From NCBI RefSeq assembly GCF_014645815.1, contig NZ_BMML01000013.1:124001-188000 (forward strand): a stretch of 64,000 nt of DNA, given 5' to 3'. Shown one piece after another: positions 42,007 through 50,143 of this stretch. How positions within the stretch are numbered: the first letter of the stretch is position 1; each line of letters begins with the position of its first letter. Made by a program: the position numbers and the translations under genes. The notes beneath the pieces are model-generated. The model worked only from the letters and a program-made list of their open reading frames with translations, searched no databases and was not told the DNA's origin. This stretch comes from Streptomyces fuscichromogenes (GTDB taxonomy: Bacteria > Actinomycetota > Actinomycetes > Streptomycetales > Streptomycetaceae).

Positions 42007-43593
42007 ATGAGCGACTCCACGACGCTTCCGCATCACCCGCTGGGCAAGGAACTGAGCAACTGGGGGCGGTGGGGTGACGACGACGAGATCGGCACCCTGA
42101 ACTTCATCACGCCGGCCAAGCGCGTCGCCTCGGCCCGGTTGGTCAGGACCGGGAAGACCTTTGACCTCGGCATGGCGTTCGGCAAGGAGGGTCCCGCAAC
42201 GGCGGGTTCGTTCCGGGAGAACCCCCAGCACGTGATGACCCTGCCGCCCTCGGACACCGCGGGCTTCCCCGACGGGCCGATCTCCTCCGACGACATGGTG
42301 GTGATGAGCCTGCAAGCGGCCACCCAGTGGGACGGCCTCGGCCACATGGGATACGACGGGCACTTCTACAACAACGTCCCGGCCGCCGCGATCAACAACT
42401 TCGCAGGCGTCTCCCGGAACTCCTTCGACAAGGCCGCCGGCCGCCTGATCTCCCGCGGTGTGCTCCTGGACATCGCCGCGCTCAAGGGCGTCGACCGTCT
42501 CGACGAGTCGTACGAGATCACCGTCGCCGACCTGCTGGCGGCCGAGGAACGCCAGGGCGTACGCGTCGAGTCCGGTGACATCCTCTGCATCCGCACCGGC
42601 TGGCACCAGTGGTTCGCCGAGGGCGACCGCGATCACTACATGAGCGAGGTCGAACCCGGCCCCGGCATGGACACCCTGCCCTGGCTGCACGAGCGCGAGG
42701 TCGCCGCCCTCGCCCTGGACAACTGGGCCGTGGAAGTGTCCCCGTCCCCAGTCGACGGCGCCTACGCCCCGTTCCACCAGATCGCCATCCGGGACATGGG
42801 GCTCACGCTCGGCGAGATGTGGGACTTCGAGGCTCTGGCAGCCGACTGCGCCCAGGACGGCGTCTGGGAGTTTCTCCTGTGCGCCTCCGGCCTCAAGGTC
42901 ACCGCCTCGGCGGGATCGCCCATCACCCCCATCGCCCTCAAGCAGCAACCCGGATCGCGGTATGGGAGCCGACCGAACACCTGGTCAACCCCTCCGTTGC
43001 CGCATGCGGCCCGCAGGCCTACCGGATACCGGTCGGCCTGCGGCATCCGGCCCTACGACGGGCCATGGACGACGTACGGGCCGTCTCAAGCCCGGACGGG
43101 TACGGCGGAGTCCCGACGGGCGTTCCGCCCCACACTTCACCGCCCCACCGGGCAAAAGACCGATCAGACTGGAAACCTCACCGTGTCCCATACGTCCCCT
43201 CGCCCGACCGGCAGGTCCTCCACACCGAACCCGAAGCTCATCGTGCCGGTACTGGCCTTGGCCGGCGTCGTGGTCGCGGTGATGCAGACCTTGGTCCTCC
43301 CGATCGTCCCCCGACTGCCCCGACTCCTGGACACGTCCTCTTCGGACGCTTCCTGGGCCGTCACCGCCACCCTCCTCACCAGCGCCGTCGCCACTCCGGT
43401 GGCCGGACAGCTGGGCGACATGTACGGCAAGCGCCGCTTGGCGAGGAGATTTATGGATCCGCGGCATGGGATGGCGAACGACTCCTTTCCACTGTTCACG
43501 GACGCGCAATACACCGCCGTACAGCGTCGTCGAGGTGATCTGGTGAGCGTTGGCCTTGGATATCCGCCCGGGGGGGGCGGCCGGACTCCGTGA
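42007..43593 (+). CDS. Cyclase-family (kynurenine-formamidase-like) hydrolase with abnormal read-through tail
   Basis: Residues 1 to about 313 (to about 42945) are a complete cyclase-family metal hydrolase (PF04199): NWGRWGDDDEIGTLNFITP at the start, the metal-site region ATQWDGLGHMGYDG, GVLLDIAALKGVDRLDE, LCIRTGWHQWF and PFHQIAIRDMGLTLGEMWD, ending in the usual PITPIAL. No stop codon follows. The frame continues through about 75 residues of unrelated Arg/Pro-rich sequence and then in frame into the N-terminal part of an MFS transporter, stopping at 43593 (528 residues). The tail probably reflects a deletion that removed the natural stop. The catalytic domain may still fold. Members hydrolyse amides, lactones or related bonds. 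Confidence 0.8.
   Translation: MSDSTTLPHHPLGKELSNWGRWGDDDEIGTLNFITPAKRVASARLVRTGKTFDLGMAFGKEGPATAGSFRENPQHVMTLPPSDTAGFPDGPISSDDMVVMSLQAATQWDGLGHMGYDGHFYNNVPAAAINNFAGVSRNSFDKAAGRLISRGVLLDIAALKGVDRLDESYEITVADLLAAEERQGVRVESGDILCIRTGWHQWFAEGDRDHYMSEVEPGPGMDTLPWLHEREVAALALDNWAVEVSPSPVDGAYAPFHQIAIRDMGLTLGEMWDFEALAADCAQDGVWEFLLCASGLKVTASAGSPITPIALKQQPGSRYGSRPNTWSTPPLPHAARRPTGYRSACGIRPYDGPWTTYGPSQARTGTAESRRAFRPTLHRPTGQKTDQTGNLTVSHTSPRPTGRSSTPNPKLIVPVLALAGVVVAVMQTLVLPIVPRLPRLLDTSSSDASWAVTATLLTSAVATPVAGQLGDMYGKRRLARRFMDPRHGMANDSFPLFTDAQYTAVQRRRGDLVSVGLGYPPGGGGRTP
43183..43446 (+). pseudogene. N-terminal MFS transporter remnant
   Basis: From GTG 43183 the sequence reads like the beginning of an EmrB/QacA-type exporter: PKLIVPVLALAGVVVAVMQT (helix 1), LVLPIVPRLPRLLDTSSSDA, SWAVTATLLTSAVATPVAGQ (helix 2) and LGDMYGKRR, the loop 2-3 motif. 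It then ends abruptly: the helices that should follow are replaced by unrelated sequence (ARRFMDPRHGMAND) up to the stop. It is in the same frame as the cyclase gene, hence the read-through. About 80 of some 480 residues remain. Confidence 0.8.
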
Positions 43594-43760
43594 TGTCCCG
43601 TCCCTGTCTGCGTGACGCACAGCATGAGCTGTCGTACGCGGATGTCGTGCGCCACACCGAGGCGGTGGCGGAGCAGATGGCCGAGCGCGGGGTCGGGGAG
43701 GGCGACGTCGTCGCGGTCACACGGTCGCGGATGTGGCGCGCGTCCGCGCGTCTGGCCTGA
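43593..43760 (+). pseudogene. AMP-binding acyl-CoA ligase remnant
   Basis: A 55-codon frame reading ELSYADVVRHTEAVAEQMAE and RGVGEGDVVAVT, which match the N-terminal region of acyl-CoA synthetases/AMP-dependent ligases, where HELSYAEL is followed by LxxRGVxxGDxVAV. After TRSRMWRASARLA it stops (43758-43760). More than 450 residues including all adenylation motifs are missing. It overlaps the end of the preceding frame (TGATG). Together with the MFS remnant it marks a deletion scar. Confidence 0.7.
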
Positions 43761-43790
43761 CCAGGCACCGCCACCACCTCGCCGAACTCG

Positions 43791-43850
43791 CAATCGGGGA
43801 ATCTTCCGGATAGCCTAGCGGGCGACCAGAAATGGAAGATTCCCCGTTTA
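43791..43850. promoter_or_regulatory. Paired TetR operator, copy 2
   Basis: Half-sites CAATCGGGGAATCTTCCGG (43791-43809) and, inverted, TAAACGGGGAATCTTCCAT (complement of 43832-43850), centres 41 bp apart. Each matches the consensus half-site at 21846-21864 at 16 of 19 positions, and the 13-mer GATTCCCCGTTTA is identical in both places. It ends 16 bp before the LLM oxidoreductase start. Confidence 0.75.
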
Positions 43851-43865
43851 CTGTCAGGAGTGACC

Positions 43866-44954
43866 GTGAAGCTGTCCGTGCTGGACACCATGCTCTTGCG
43901 CAGCGACCAGTCCAGTGCCGATGCGATCGCCGCAACGGTCGCGCTCGCGCAGTGCGCCGACGAAGCCGGCTATGAGCGGTACTGGGTGTCCGAGCACCAC
44001 GGCGGCCCACTCGCCTCGACGACCCCTCCGGTCGCCGTCAGCACGATCGCCGCGAGGACCGAGCGGATCCGCGTCGGCTCGGGCGGTGTGATGCTGCCCA
44101 ACCACACCGCCTTCGACGTGGCGGAACAGTTCTCGTTCCTCGAGGCCGCCTATCCGGGCCGCATCGACCTGGGCCTGGGTCGCGCACCGGGTGGCCGGGC
44201 GATAGCCATCTACGCACTGCGAGACGGCGCCGCTGCCAACCCCGCGAGCTTCCCGCACCAGGTCGAGAGCATCCAGGCGATGGTGCAACCCGAGGGCGCG
44301 ACCGTCCACGTGCAGGGCAGCACCTACACCCTGAAGGCGACCCCGGAGGCACGCACGACCCCGACCGTCTGGATTCTCGGCTCGTCCACCGAGTCGGCGC
44401 GGCTGGCCGGCGAGCGGGGGCTGCCGTACGCCTACGCGCACCACTTCTCGGGCACCGGCACCGACGAGGCCGTCGATGTGTACCGTTCCCGCTTCCGTCC
44501 CTCCGAGCACGCCGAACGGCCACGCGTGCTGCTGACCATGAACGCGGTCATCGCCCCCACCGAAGATGACGCCCGCCGCCTCGCGCTGCCTTACGCACTC
44601 GCGCTGCTCAGCATGCAAACCAACGGGAGCATGCAACGACAGCCCCTCGTCGAGGACGCCGAAACACAAGCGCTCAGCGGCGAACTCAAAGCGTTCAGCA
44701 CCCAGCTGATGGCACCGTGGGTGGTCGGGACCGCTGCGCAGGGGCGCGCCCAGATCAGCGCGTTCGCACGACGCCACGACGTCGACGAGGTCATGATTCA
44801 CCCCGTCGCCGGCGCCTTCACCGGCACAGCCGCGGACCGCAGCCCCCAGCGCGAGGCCACGCTGCGCCTGCTCTCCGTCGAGGAGGGTCACAGCAGCCAG
44901 GAAGTGCCTGGCGAAGGGGCGTCTGGCGGCTCCCCTGCCGTTGCTGCGCGCTAA
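43866..44954 (+). CDS. LLM-class flavin-dependent oxidoreductase (luciferase-like)
   Basis: A 362-residue bacterial-luciferase-like flavoprotein. It contains VLDTMLLRSDQSS, RYWVSEHHGGPLASTTPPVA (substrate/flavin loop), RIRVGSGGVMLPNHTAFDVAE, PGRIDLGLGRAPGG and the strand/loop WILGSSTESARLAGERGLPYAYAHHF, which marks the LLM subfamily with short spacer (MsnO8-like). It uses reduced FMN from a separate reductase to oxygenate or reduce an organic substrate. GTG 43866 is chosen because AGGAG (43856-43860) precedes it by 5 nt; a GTG at 43860 falls in the ribosome binding site. The promoter carries a near copy of the 21.8-kb TetR operator, so it is probably controlled by that distant TetR protein. 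Confidence 0.9.
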   Translation: MKLSVLDTMLLRSDQSSADAIAATVALAQCADEAGYERYWVSEHHGGPLASTTPPVAVSTIAARTERIRVGSGGVMLPNHTAFDVAEQFSFLEAAYPGRIDLGLGRAPGGRAIAIYALRDGAAANPASFPHQVESIQAMVQPEGATVHVQGSTYTLKATPEARTTPTVWILGSSTESARLAGERGLPYAYAHHFSGTGTDEAVDVYRSRFRPSEHAERPRVLLTMNAVIAPTEDDARRLALPYALALLSMQTNGSMQRQPLVEDAETQALSGELKAFSTQLMAPWVVGTAAQGRAQISAFARRHDVDEVMIHPVAGAFTGTAADRSPQREATLRLLSVEEGHSSQEVPGEGASGGSPAVAAR

Positions 44955-44963
44955 CGTTCCCGC

Positions 44964-45353
44964 GTGGCTACGCCCTTGCTCTCCGCCGACGGCGTCCCCA
45001 ACATCGTGCGGCCGGACCGGGAGGGGTTCGGGGCCGGGCACGCCCCCGGTGCCCGGTTCGCCGACCTCACCGAGCTGTGCGACCCGGCGGACCGGTTCGC
45101 CTTCACCCTGCCCTCCTCCGGGGCCCTCGCCGCGGCGGCCGGCGCGCTCGGGATCGGGACCGACACCCACGTGGTCGCCTACGACACCACGACCACCGCT
45201 TGGGCCACGCGACTGTGGTGGCTGCTGCGGGTCTTCGGCCACGACCGGGTGTCCGTGCTGGACGGCGGCCTGCACGCTTGGCGGGAGTCCGGGCACCCCG
45301 TCGAGACGGCCCGGGACCCCTCAACCTGCTGTGCGCTCCGCCCATGTGGCTGA
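44964..45353 (+). pseudogene. Truncated rhodanese-type sulfurtransferase
   Basis: From GTG 44964 about 117 residues match the N-terminal rhodanese domain of a thiosulfate/3-mercaptopyruvate sulfurtransferase: RPDREGFGAGHAPGARFADL, GIGTDTHVVAYDTTTTAWAT, RLWWLLRVFGHDRVSVLDGG, LHAWRESGHPVET. Then homology stops near 45318 and the frame ends after 10 unrelated codons. The second domain, with the active-site Cys loop, is absent here and was not found downstream. About 125 bp of unassigned sequence separates it from the IS256-type element, so the break is not a simple insertion. Confidence 0.8.
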
Positions 45354-45441
45354 GCATGGCTACCGGGCACCACGAAATTCCCGACACCCCTGCCTCACGG
45401 CCTTGGACCGTGTCCTACGTGGTCAGGCGGACGAGCCGCTT

Positions 45442-46795
45442 GAACGGCCACCGGCTGATCTTCGAGGTGTCGAAGCCCGAAGGAGATCAGCACGATGACC
45501 GCACCCGACAGTCTGCCCCTGCACGCCCTCGCCGAGGACAACCTCGCCGCGGCGAGTCCCGATCTGCTGCGCCCGATGGTCAAGACGTTCGCCGACGCGC
45601 TCATGTCCGCCGAGGCGGACGCCGCCTGCAACGCCGAATACGGCCAGGTCAGCGACGAGAGAGCCAACCACCGCAACGGCCATCGCCCGCGCGAGTGGGA
45701 CACGAGGGCCGGCACCGTCGAACTCGCCATCCCCAAGCTCAGGAGCGGGAGTTACTTCCCGCACTGGCTTCTCGAACGACGTCGCCGGGCCGAGCAGGCC
45801 CTCATCTCGGTGATCGCCACCGCCTGCCTGCTGGGCGTGTCCACCCGCCGTGTCGAGAAGCTCGCCGAGTCGCCCGGCGTCACGCAGTTGTCCAAGTCGC
45901 AGGTCACGGCGATGGCCCGGCATCTCGACGAGCAGGTCGCCGCCTTCCGCAACCGGCCGCTGGATCAAGGCCCTTATGCGTTCGTCTGGGTCGATGCGTT
46001 GACCCAGAAGGTCCGCGAGGGCGGCCGGATCATCAACGTCCACGCACTGATCGCGGTCGGTGTCAACGCCGACGGCCATCGCGAGATCCCCGGCATCGAC
46101 GTCGCCACGGCCGAGGACGGTGCCGGCTGGCTGGCCTTCCTGCGCTCATTGATCGCCCGCGGCCTGTCCGGCGTCCGGCTGGTCATCTCGGACGCGCACG
46201 CCGGCCTGGTCGACGCGATCGGGGCCACCCTGCCCGGCGCGAGCTGGCAGCGATGTCGCACCCTCCCCCACGCCCTGAACAGGCGCGGGGGCACCCCCAT
46301 CGCCCGCGCGTTGCTGAGCCAGGTGCCCAAGTCGGCCCAGCCGTGGGTGGCCACGCTGCTGCGGACCGTCTTCGAACAGCCCGACGCCGACGCCGTCCAG
46401 GCCCAGATGCGGCACGTCCTCGATGCCCTGGAAGCCAAATTCCCCAAGGCCGCGGCCCACTTGGACGCCGCTCAGGGCGACGTGCTGGCGTTCACCGCGT
46501 TCCCGCGGGAGATCTGGCGGCAGATCTGGTCGAACAACCCGCAGGAACGGCTCAACAAGGAGATCCGCCGCCGCACCGACGTGGTCGGCATCTTCCCCGA
46601 CCGCACCGCCCTGATCCGACCGGTCGGCGCAGTGCTGGCCGAGCAGAACGACGAGTGGACCGAAGCCCGCCGCTACATGGGACTAAACCTTCCGGCCAAG
46701 GCCCGCCTCCACCCGATCGAGTCAGAAACCGACGAGACCGTCCTCCCGACCGAACTCACCGCATAGCCTCAAAACGAGATCACCGAGTGGCCGTC
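45442..46795 (+). mobile_element. IS256-family insertion sequence (about 1.35 kb)
   Basis: One transposase gene with imperfect terminal inverted repeats: GAACGGCCACCGGCTGATCT (from 45442 inward) and, on the other strand, GACGGCCACTCGGTGATCT (from 46795 inward). The size fits the family. The ends are my best estimate by eye. No 8-9 bp target duplication is seen, which suggests rearrangement after insertion. Confidence 0.65.
45495..46766 (+). CDS. IS256-family transposase
   Basis: A 423-residue DDE transposase of the IS256/mutator type. The three catalytic acids are visible: Asp in AFVWVDAL, Asp in VRLVISDAHAGLVDAI, and Glu in SNNPQERLNKEIRRRTDVVGI. Other family segments are CNAEYGQVSDERANHRNGHR, GTVELAIPKLRSGSYFPHWL and LGVSTRRVEKLAESPGVTQLS. 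Between QRCRT and LLSQVPKSAQPWV there are 16 residues (LPHALNRRGGTPIARA) where relatives have about five (HYLRN); the DNA there (about 46263-46298) is a GC-rich stem-like stretch. The frame is preserved, but the insertion lies just after the second catalytic Asp region and may impair activity. It has the usual length otherwise. Confidence 0.9.
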   Translation: MTAPDSLPLHALAEDNLAAASPDLLRPMVKTFADALMSAEADAACNAEYGQVSDERANHRNGHRPREWDTRAGTVELAIPKLRSGSYFPHWLLERRRRAEQALISVIATACLLGVSTRRVEKLAESPGVTQLSKSQVTAMARHLDEQVAAFRNRPLDQGPYAFVWVDALTQKVREGGRIINVHALIAVGVNADGHREIPGIDVATAEDGAGWLAFLRSLIARGLSGVRLVISDAHAGLVDAIGATLPGASWQRCRTLPHALNRRGGTPIARALLSQVPKSAQPWVATLLRTVFEQPDADAVQAQMRHVLDALEAKFPKAAAHLDAAQGDVLAFTAFPREIWRQIWSNNPQERLNKEIRRRTDVVGIFPDRTALIRPVGAVLAEQNDEWTEARRYMGLNLPAKARLHPIESETDETVLPTELTA

Positions 46796-46815
46796 GATAC
46801 ACCACTCCAGCGGAC

Positions 46816-47079
46816 GTGACCGCGCACTCCACTGCCAGCCGGGTTGTCTCCGTCCACGATGGCAGCCGTTCGTCGTTCCTGGCGAACGGCTGGTATTCGA
46901 CGAGCGACCCAGCCGTCTGCCTGCGTGTGGACGCCTCGACTCTGCGCCGGTGGCGCGCCGCTCGGCCGCCGCAGGGTCCTCCGTTCGTCTCCGTTTCGGA
47001 ACGCGTCGTCATGTACAGCGCGCTCGACGTGGAGGAATGGCTGCGCAGCCGCCGCACCGTCCCGGGCAGGGAAGCCTGA
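46816..47079 (+). CDS. xis: Excisionase-like helix-turn-helix protein
   Basis: An 87-residue protein with a small winged-helix/MerR-like DNA-binding region: VCLRVDASTLRRWRAARPPQGPPFV followed by VMYSALDVEEWLRSRR, divided here as ASTLRRWRAARPPQGP and YSALDVEEWLRSRR, the arrangement typical of actinomycete excisionases (helix, wing, helix ending in LxxRR). It is directly upstream of the integrase gene; its TGA overlaps the integrase ATG (TGATG), the usual xis-int layout of tRNA-integrating elements. GTG 46816 is the start used; later codons are possible. It lies just right of the IS256-type element. Confidence 0.8.
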   Translation: MTAHSTASRVVSVHDGSRSSFLANGWYSTSDPAVCLRVDASTLRRWRAARPPQGPPFVSVSERVVMYSALDVEEWLRSRRTVPGREA

Positions 47080-48296
47080 TGGCCGAGAAGGCTGTTGTTC
47101 CGGTGGGTGTCCGGCTCTCCACCGATATCGAGTACCGGCCCGATCGCCCCCATCCCTACCGGGCACGTGTCCGTTGGTTCGATCCGACTACGAAGCGGCG
47201 CCTGTCCCTGTCGAAGGGAAAGGCGGACGAGGACGAGGCGCAGGAGTGGCTCCGGGACATCATCGAAGCCGCGCAGGCAGGGCTGTCCCCGTCACTCGCC
47301 ACCATGAAGCTCGCCGAGTACGGCGACGCGAACATGGATCTCGCCCTGCGCGGGCTGGAGCTGAAGACCCTCGACCCGTATCTGGCGGGATGGCGGATGC
47401 GCGTGGTCCCCGCGCTCGGCCACCTCGCCGTACGGATGATCACCAACGGCGTCGTCGACCGCAGCGTGCAGAACTGGATCGTCGACGAGCACAGCCGCTC
47501 CACCGTCAAGAACACCATCGCCGTCCTGGTCCGCGTCATGGCGCAAGCGGTCCGCGACGGCATCATCAAAGTCAACCCCGCCCGGGTCAGCGGCTGGCAG
47601 AAGCTCTACAAGCAGGCCGAGGACGAACTCCTCGACCCAAGGGCACTGGCCCTGCCCGACTGGGAGACCCTCATTGCGCTGGCCGACGCGCTCGTTGCCG
47701 CCTCCCACGACCAGTACCGCGGCTGGGGAGACGTCGTCGTCTTCGCTGCGTGCACTGCCGCACGGATCGGCGAGGTCTCAGGCTGCCGTGTCGGGGACAT
47801 CGACACCGCTCAGTGGATCTGGACCGTGCGGCGCCAGACCACACCCGCGCCCGGCGGGCTGACCGACAAGGGCACCAAGGGCAAGCGGGCCCGCAAGGTT
47901 CCCATCGTCGAGGAGATCCGCTCCCTCGTCGCTCAGCGTGTCCTGTCCGCCGGCCCGAATCCCGATGCCCGCCTGTTCACCGGCCCGCGCGGCGGACGCA
48001 TCTCCACCGCCGTCCTGCGCGACGCCACACACTGGGACGACGTGGTCACCAAGCTCGGCTACGAACACCTGCGCCGCCACGACCTCCGGCACACCGGACT
48101 GACCTGGTTCGCCGACGCCGGAGTCCAGGTGCACGTCCTGCGCAGGATCGCCGGCCACGGCTCCCTGACCACCACTCAGCGCTACCTGCACCCCGACGTA
48201 CACAAGATCACGGCCGCCGGGGCGGCGCTCTCCGCACACCTCAGCGTGCTCCGCGCACCGCGCTCGCTGCCGAGCCCGATCGTCGTGACCCGCTGA
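47079..48296 (+). CDS. int: Tyrosine-type site-specific integrase
   Basis: A 405-residue tyrosine recombinase. The N-terminal arm-type part includes YRARVRWFDPTTKRRLSLS. The core-binding SAM-like domain runs about 85-180 (LDPYLAGWRMRVVPALGHLAV, DRSVQNWIVDEHSRSTVKNT). The catalytic domain runs about 205-390: Arg I in CTAARIGEVSGCRV, the Lys of the beta-hairpin (KGKRARKVPIVEE), the HxxR box in LRRHDLRHTGLTWFADAG, His III in IAGHGSLTTTQRYLHPD and the nucleophile Tyr in the same segment. All catalytic residues are intact, so it may be active. Its 3' end faces a tRNA-Pro gene 100 bp away, as expected for an element inserted at a tRNA 3' end. The element would extend to the left. Confidence 0.95.
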   Translation: MAEKAVVPVGVRLSTDIEYRPDRPHPYRARVRWFDPTTKRRLSLSKGKADEDEAQEWLRDIIEAAQAGLSPSLATMKLAEYGDANMDLALRGLELKTLDPYLAGWRMRVVPALGHLAVRMITNGVVDRSVQNWIVDEHSRSTVKNTIAVLVRVMAQAVRDGIIKVNPARVSGWQKLYKQAEDELLDPRALALPDWETLIALADALVAASHDQYRGWGDVVVFAACTAARIGEVSGCRVGDIDTAQWIWTVRRQTTPAPGGLTDKGTKGKRARKVPIVEEIRSLVAQRVLSAGPNPDARLFTGPRGGRISTAVLRDATHWDDVVTKLGYEHLRRHDLRHTGLTWFADAGVQVHVLRRIAGHGSLTTTQRYLHPDVHKITAAGAALSAHLSVLRAPRSLPSPIVVTR

Positions 48297-48342
48297 CCTC
48301 AGTCAAGGGCGCCGGTCCCCAACTGGTCCCCAAGAATGATCA

Positions 48343-48376
48343 AGGGCCGGTTTCGGATGCCTCCGAAACCGGCCCT
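48343..48376. terminator. Strong bidirectional hairpin
   Basis: Perfect 15-bp stem: AGGGCCGGTTTCGGA (48343-48357), loop TGCC, and complement (48362-48376). It lies between the integrase stop and the 3' end of tRNA-Pro and can end transcription of both. Confidence 0.85.
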
Positions 48377-48395
48377 GACCTGCGACTGTCTCCAG

Positions 48396-48469
<74 letters not shown>

Positions 48470-48588
48470 ATGCCGTTTGACCTGGGGTTTCCCTGGTCGA
48501 AACGTGCAAGGAAACAATACCGCACTCGGCTCGGTGGTCGCGCACGCGTTTCGCCCCGGCCGGCCCGTGCCGGTGCGGCGGGGCCTGA

Positions 48589-48948
48589 TCAATGTCCGCC
48601 CGGCAGGCCCAACTCCGGATAGGAGTCGAGGAGCCGGGGCGGGGCCGCCTGCCGCCAGGAGTCGGCGAGGATGTCGCGCAGCTCGCCCTCGCCCTCCAGC
48701 GCGGCGAGCCGGACCCGGACCCAGGCGAACTGTGCCTCGTGATCGGCGACCCAGAACTTGCCGGGCTCGGCGAGCACCAGCTCGTCGCGCTCCTCCTTGG
48801 GGCAGCGCACGGCGATGGAGGTCTCGTCCTCGGGCAGCGTGGCGAACATCTTCCCGGCGACCCGGAACGTGGGCATGTTCCAGGCGATCTTCTCGCCGGT
48901 GTCCGGCAGGGACAGGGCGACACGGCGTACGTCTTCGGCTTCCGGCAT
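48589..48948 (-). CDS. MmcQ/YjbR family protein
   Basis: A 119-residue MmcQ/YjbR-like protein with the CyaY-like double-wing fold: VRRVALSLPDTGEKIAWNMP at the start (LPxxxE then a substrate-like Trp/Pro), FRVAGKMFATLPEDETSIAVRC in the middle, and FAWVRVRLAALEGEGELRDIL, WRQAAP at the end. These proteins are thought to bind DNA, but no biological role is established. It stands alone, 120 bp before the tRNA-Pro gene, and looks like an ordinary chromosomal gene. Family assignment is strong. Confidence 0.9.
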   Translation of the reverse strand: MPEAEDVRRVALSLPDTGEKIAWNMPTFRVAGKMFATLPEDETSIAVRCPKEERDELVLAEPGKFWVADHEAQFAWVRVRLAALEGEGELRDILADSWRQAAPPRLLDSYPELGLPGGH

Positions 48949-48977
48949 GCCCCGAACCTAGCCCCTGGCACTGACAG

Positions 48978-49514
48978 TCACCCGGGCGGCGAGCCCACCC
49001 GCTTGTAGTAGAGGGTCGTCGGGCGCGGCACCCCGGTCGGGTCGAGGGCGTAGTCGGGGATGACTCCGGCGCGGGTCCAGCCGGCCGAGCGGTAGAGGTG
49101 CTCGGCGGGACTGTCCGTCTCGGTGTCCAGATGGAGCAGGGTGATGCCGGCGGCGACCGCGGCCGCCTCGGCGACGGCGAGCAGTCCGCGTCCGACGCCC
49201 CGGCCGCGGGCGTCGCGGTGGACCATCAGCTTCACCAGCTCGGCGCGGTGCGGACTGTTGGGTTTGTCGGAGTGGGGGAAGGCCAGGCCGACCGTGCCGA
49301 CGGCCCGGCCGGTGGCGTCCAGCGCGGCCCAGACGGCGAGCTGCCCGGCGGCCACGGCGGCCGTCCGTCCGCGCCACCAGTCGACGGCCCGCTCCCGCTC
49401 GAAGGGGGCGAGGAAGCCGACGGACGCCCCGCCGTTCACGGTGTCGGCCAGTAGTTCAGCCAACTCCCCGGTCCTCTCGGACAGTTGGTCCGCCCCCAGG
49501 CGCAGTGTCCTCAT
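48978..49514 (-). CDS. GNAT-family N-acetyltransferase
   Basis: A 178-residue GCN5-related acetyltransferase. The acetyl-CoA-binding loop is HRDARGRGVGRGLLAVAEAA, preceded by the strand RAELVKLMV and followed by GITLLHLDTETDSPAEHLYRSAGW (motif B, with LYRSAGW). The ATG at 49514 overlaps the stop of the XRE-cupin regulator gene by 4 bp (ATGA), so it is translationally coupled to it and probably under its control. GNAT genes next to XRE-cupin regulators are often involved in modifying small amines or amino-acid-like compounds. The substrate is unknown. Confidence 0.9.
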   Translation of the reverse strand: MRTLRLGADQLSERTGELAELLADTVNGGASVGFLAPFERERAVDWWRGRTAAVAAGQLAVWAALDATGRAVGTVGLAFPHSDKPNSPHRAELVKLMVHRDARGRGVGRGLLAVAEAAAVAAGITLLHLDTETDSPAEHLYRSAGWTRAGVIPDYALDPTGVPRPTTLYYKRVGSPPG

Positions 49515-50143
49515 GGCCGCACCACCGCCAGTACGTACCGCGTCCCTTCCGGTCCTGCGCACCGGAACCGCGTCGGCCCCCACACCCGCAGCCGCAGGCA
49601 GTCACCGGCGTCGAGGAGATGCTCGGTGCCCTCCGCCGTCACGGCGAGGCTCCCGTCGAGCACCCAGATGTGCTGCTCCAGGCCGGGCACCGGCGGGCGG
49701 TCGTAGGCGATGTCCGCCCCGGTCGAGAGCCTGCCCTCGACGAGTTCGCCGCGCAGCCCGCCGTGCGGCGGCGACACGGACCGTCGCACGAAGCCGGAGG
49801 TGCGGTCCGTCCACACCTGCTGTTCGGCGGCGCGCAGCACCGGGGCGGGTTCCGCCTCGACCTCGCTGAGCAGCTGGGACATGGTCCGGCCGTAGACGTG
49901 GCAGAGACGGTTGAGGAGGGCTGCCGTGGGGCTGGTCTCGGCCCGTTCGGCCCGGGACAGGGTGGACCTGCTGACCCCGCTGCGCTCCGCCAACTCGCCC
50001 AGGGACCAGCCGTGTTCGGCCCGCAGCTCGGCGAGACGGCTGCCGAGGCGGGCGTCGACGGGGTCGGGGGCTGCGGGATCTGGGACGGCGGGATCAGGGG
50101 CTGCGGGATCAGGGACGGTCCGGTCAGGGACAGCTTGTCTCAT
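49511..50143 (-). CDS. XRE-family HTH regulator with C-terminal cupin domain
   Basis: A 210-residue regulator. Residues about 30-90 form the XRE helix-turn-helix (LGSRLAELRAEHGWSLGELA, SGVSRSTLSRAERAETSPTA); residues about 115-208 form a cupin (GLEQHIWVLDGSLAVTAEGT, LDAGDCLRLRVWGPTRFRCAG). The first 30 residues are a Pro/Asp/Ala repeat (DPAAPDPAVPDPAAPDP), probably a disordered leader. The gene is coupled to the GNAT gene downstream. A 35-bp palindrome spans its start codon, which implies autorepression and a very short or absent leader. Cupin-XRE regulators sense small metabolites such as polyamines or amino acids; the ligand here is unknown. Confidence 0.9.
   Translation of the reverse strand: MRQAVPDRTVPDPAAPDPAVPDPAAPDPVDARLGSRLAELRAEHGWSLGELAERSGVSRSTLSRAERAETSPTAALLNRLCHVYGRTMSQLLSEVEAEPAPVLRAAEQQVWTDRTSGFVRRSVSPPHGGLRGELVEGRLSTGADIAYDRPPVPGLEQHIWVLDGSLAVTAEGTEHLLDAGDCLRLRVWGPTRFRCAGPEGTRYVLAVVRP

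Noticed and set aside
45433..46804. Target-site duplication flanking the IS256-type element
   Set aside because: The bases outside the proposed ends (GAGCCGCTT side and GATACACCA side) do not match, so no duplication is claimed.
48299..48313. CAGTCAAGGGCGC resembles part of the tRNA-Pro anticodon arm (CAGTCAAGTGCGC) and could be an attachment-site relic
   Set aside because: The match is only about 13 bp with one difference and lacks the T-arm that attachment sites in tRNA genes include; probably chance.
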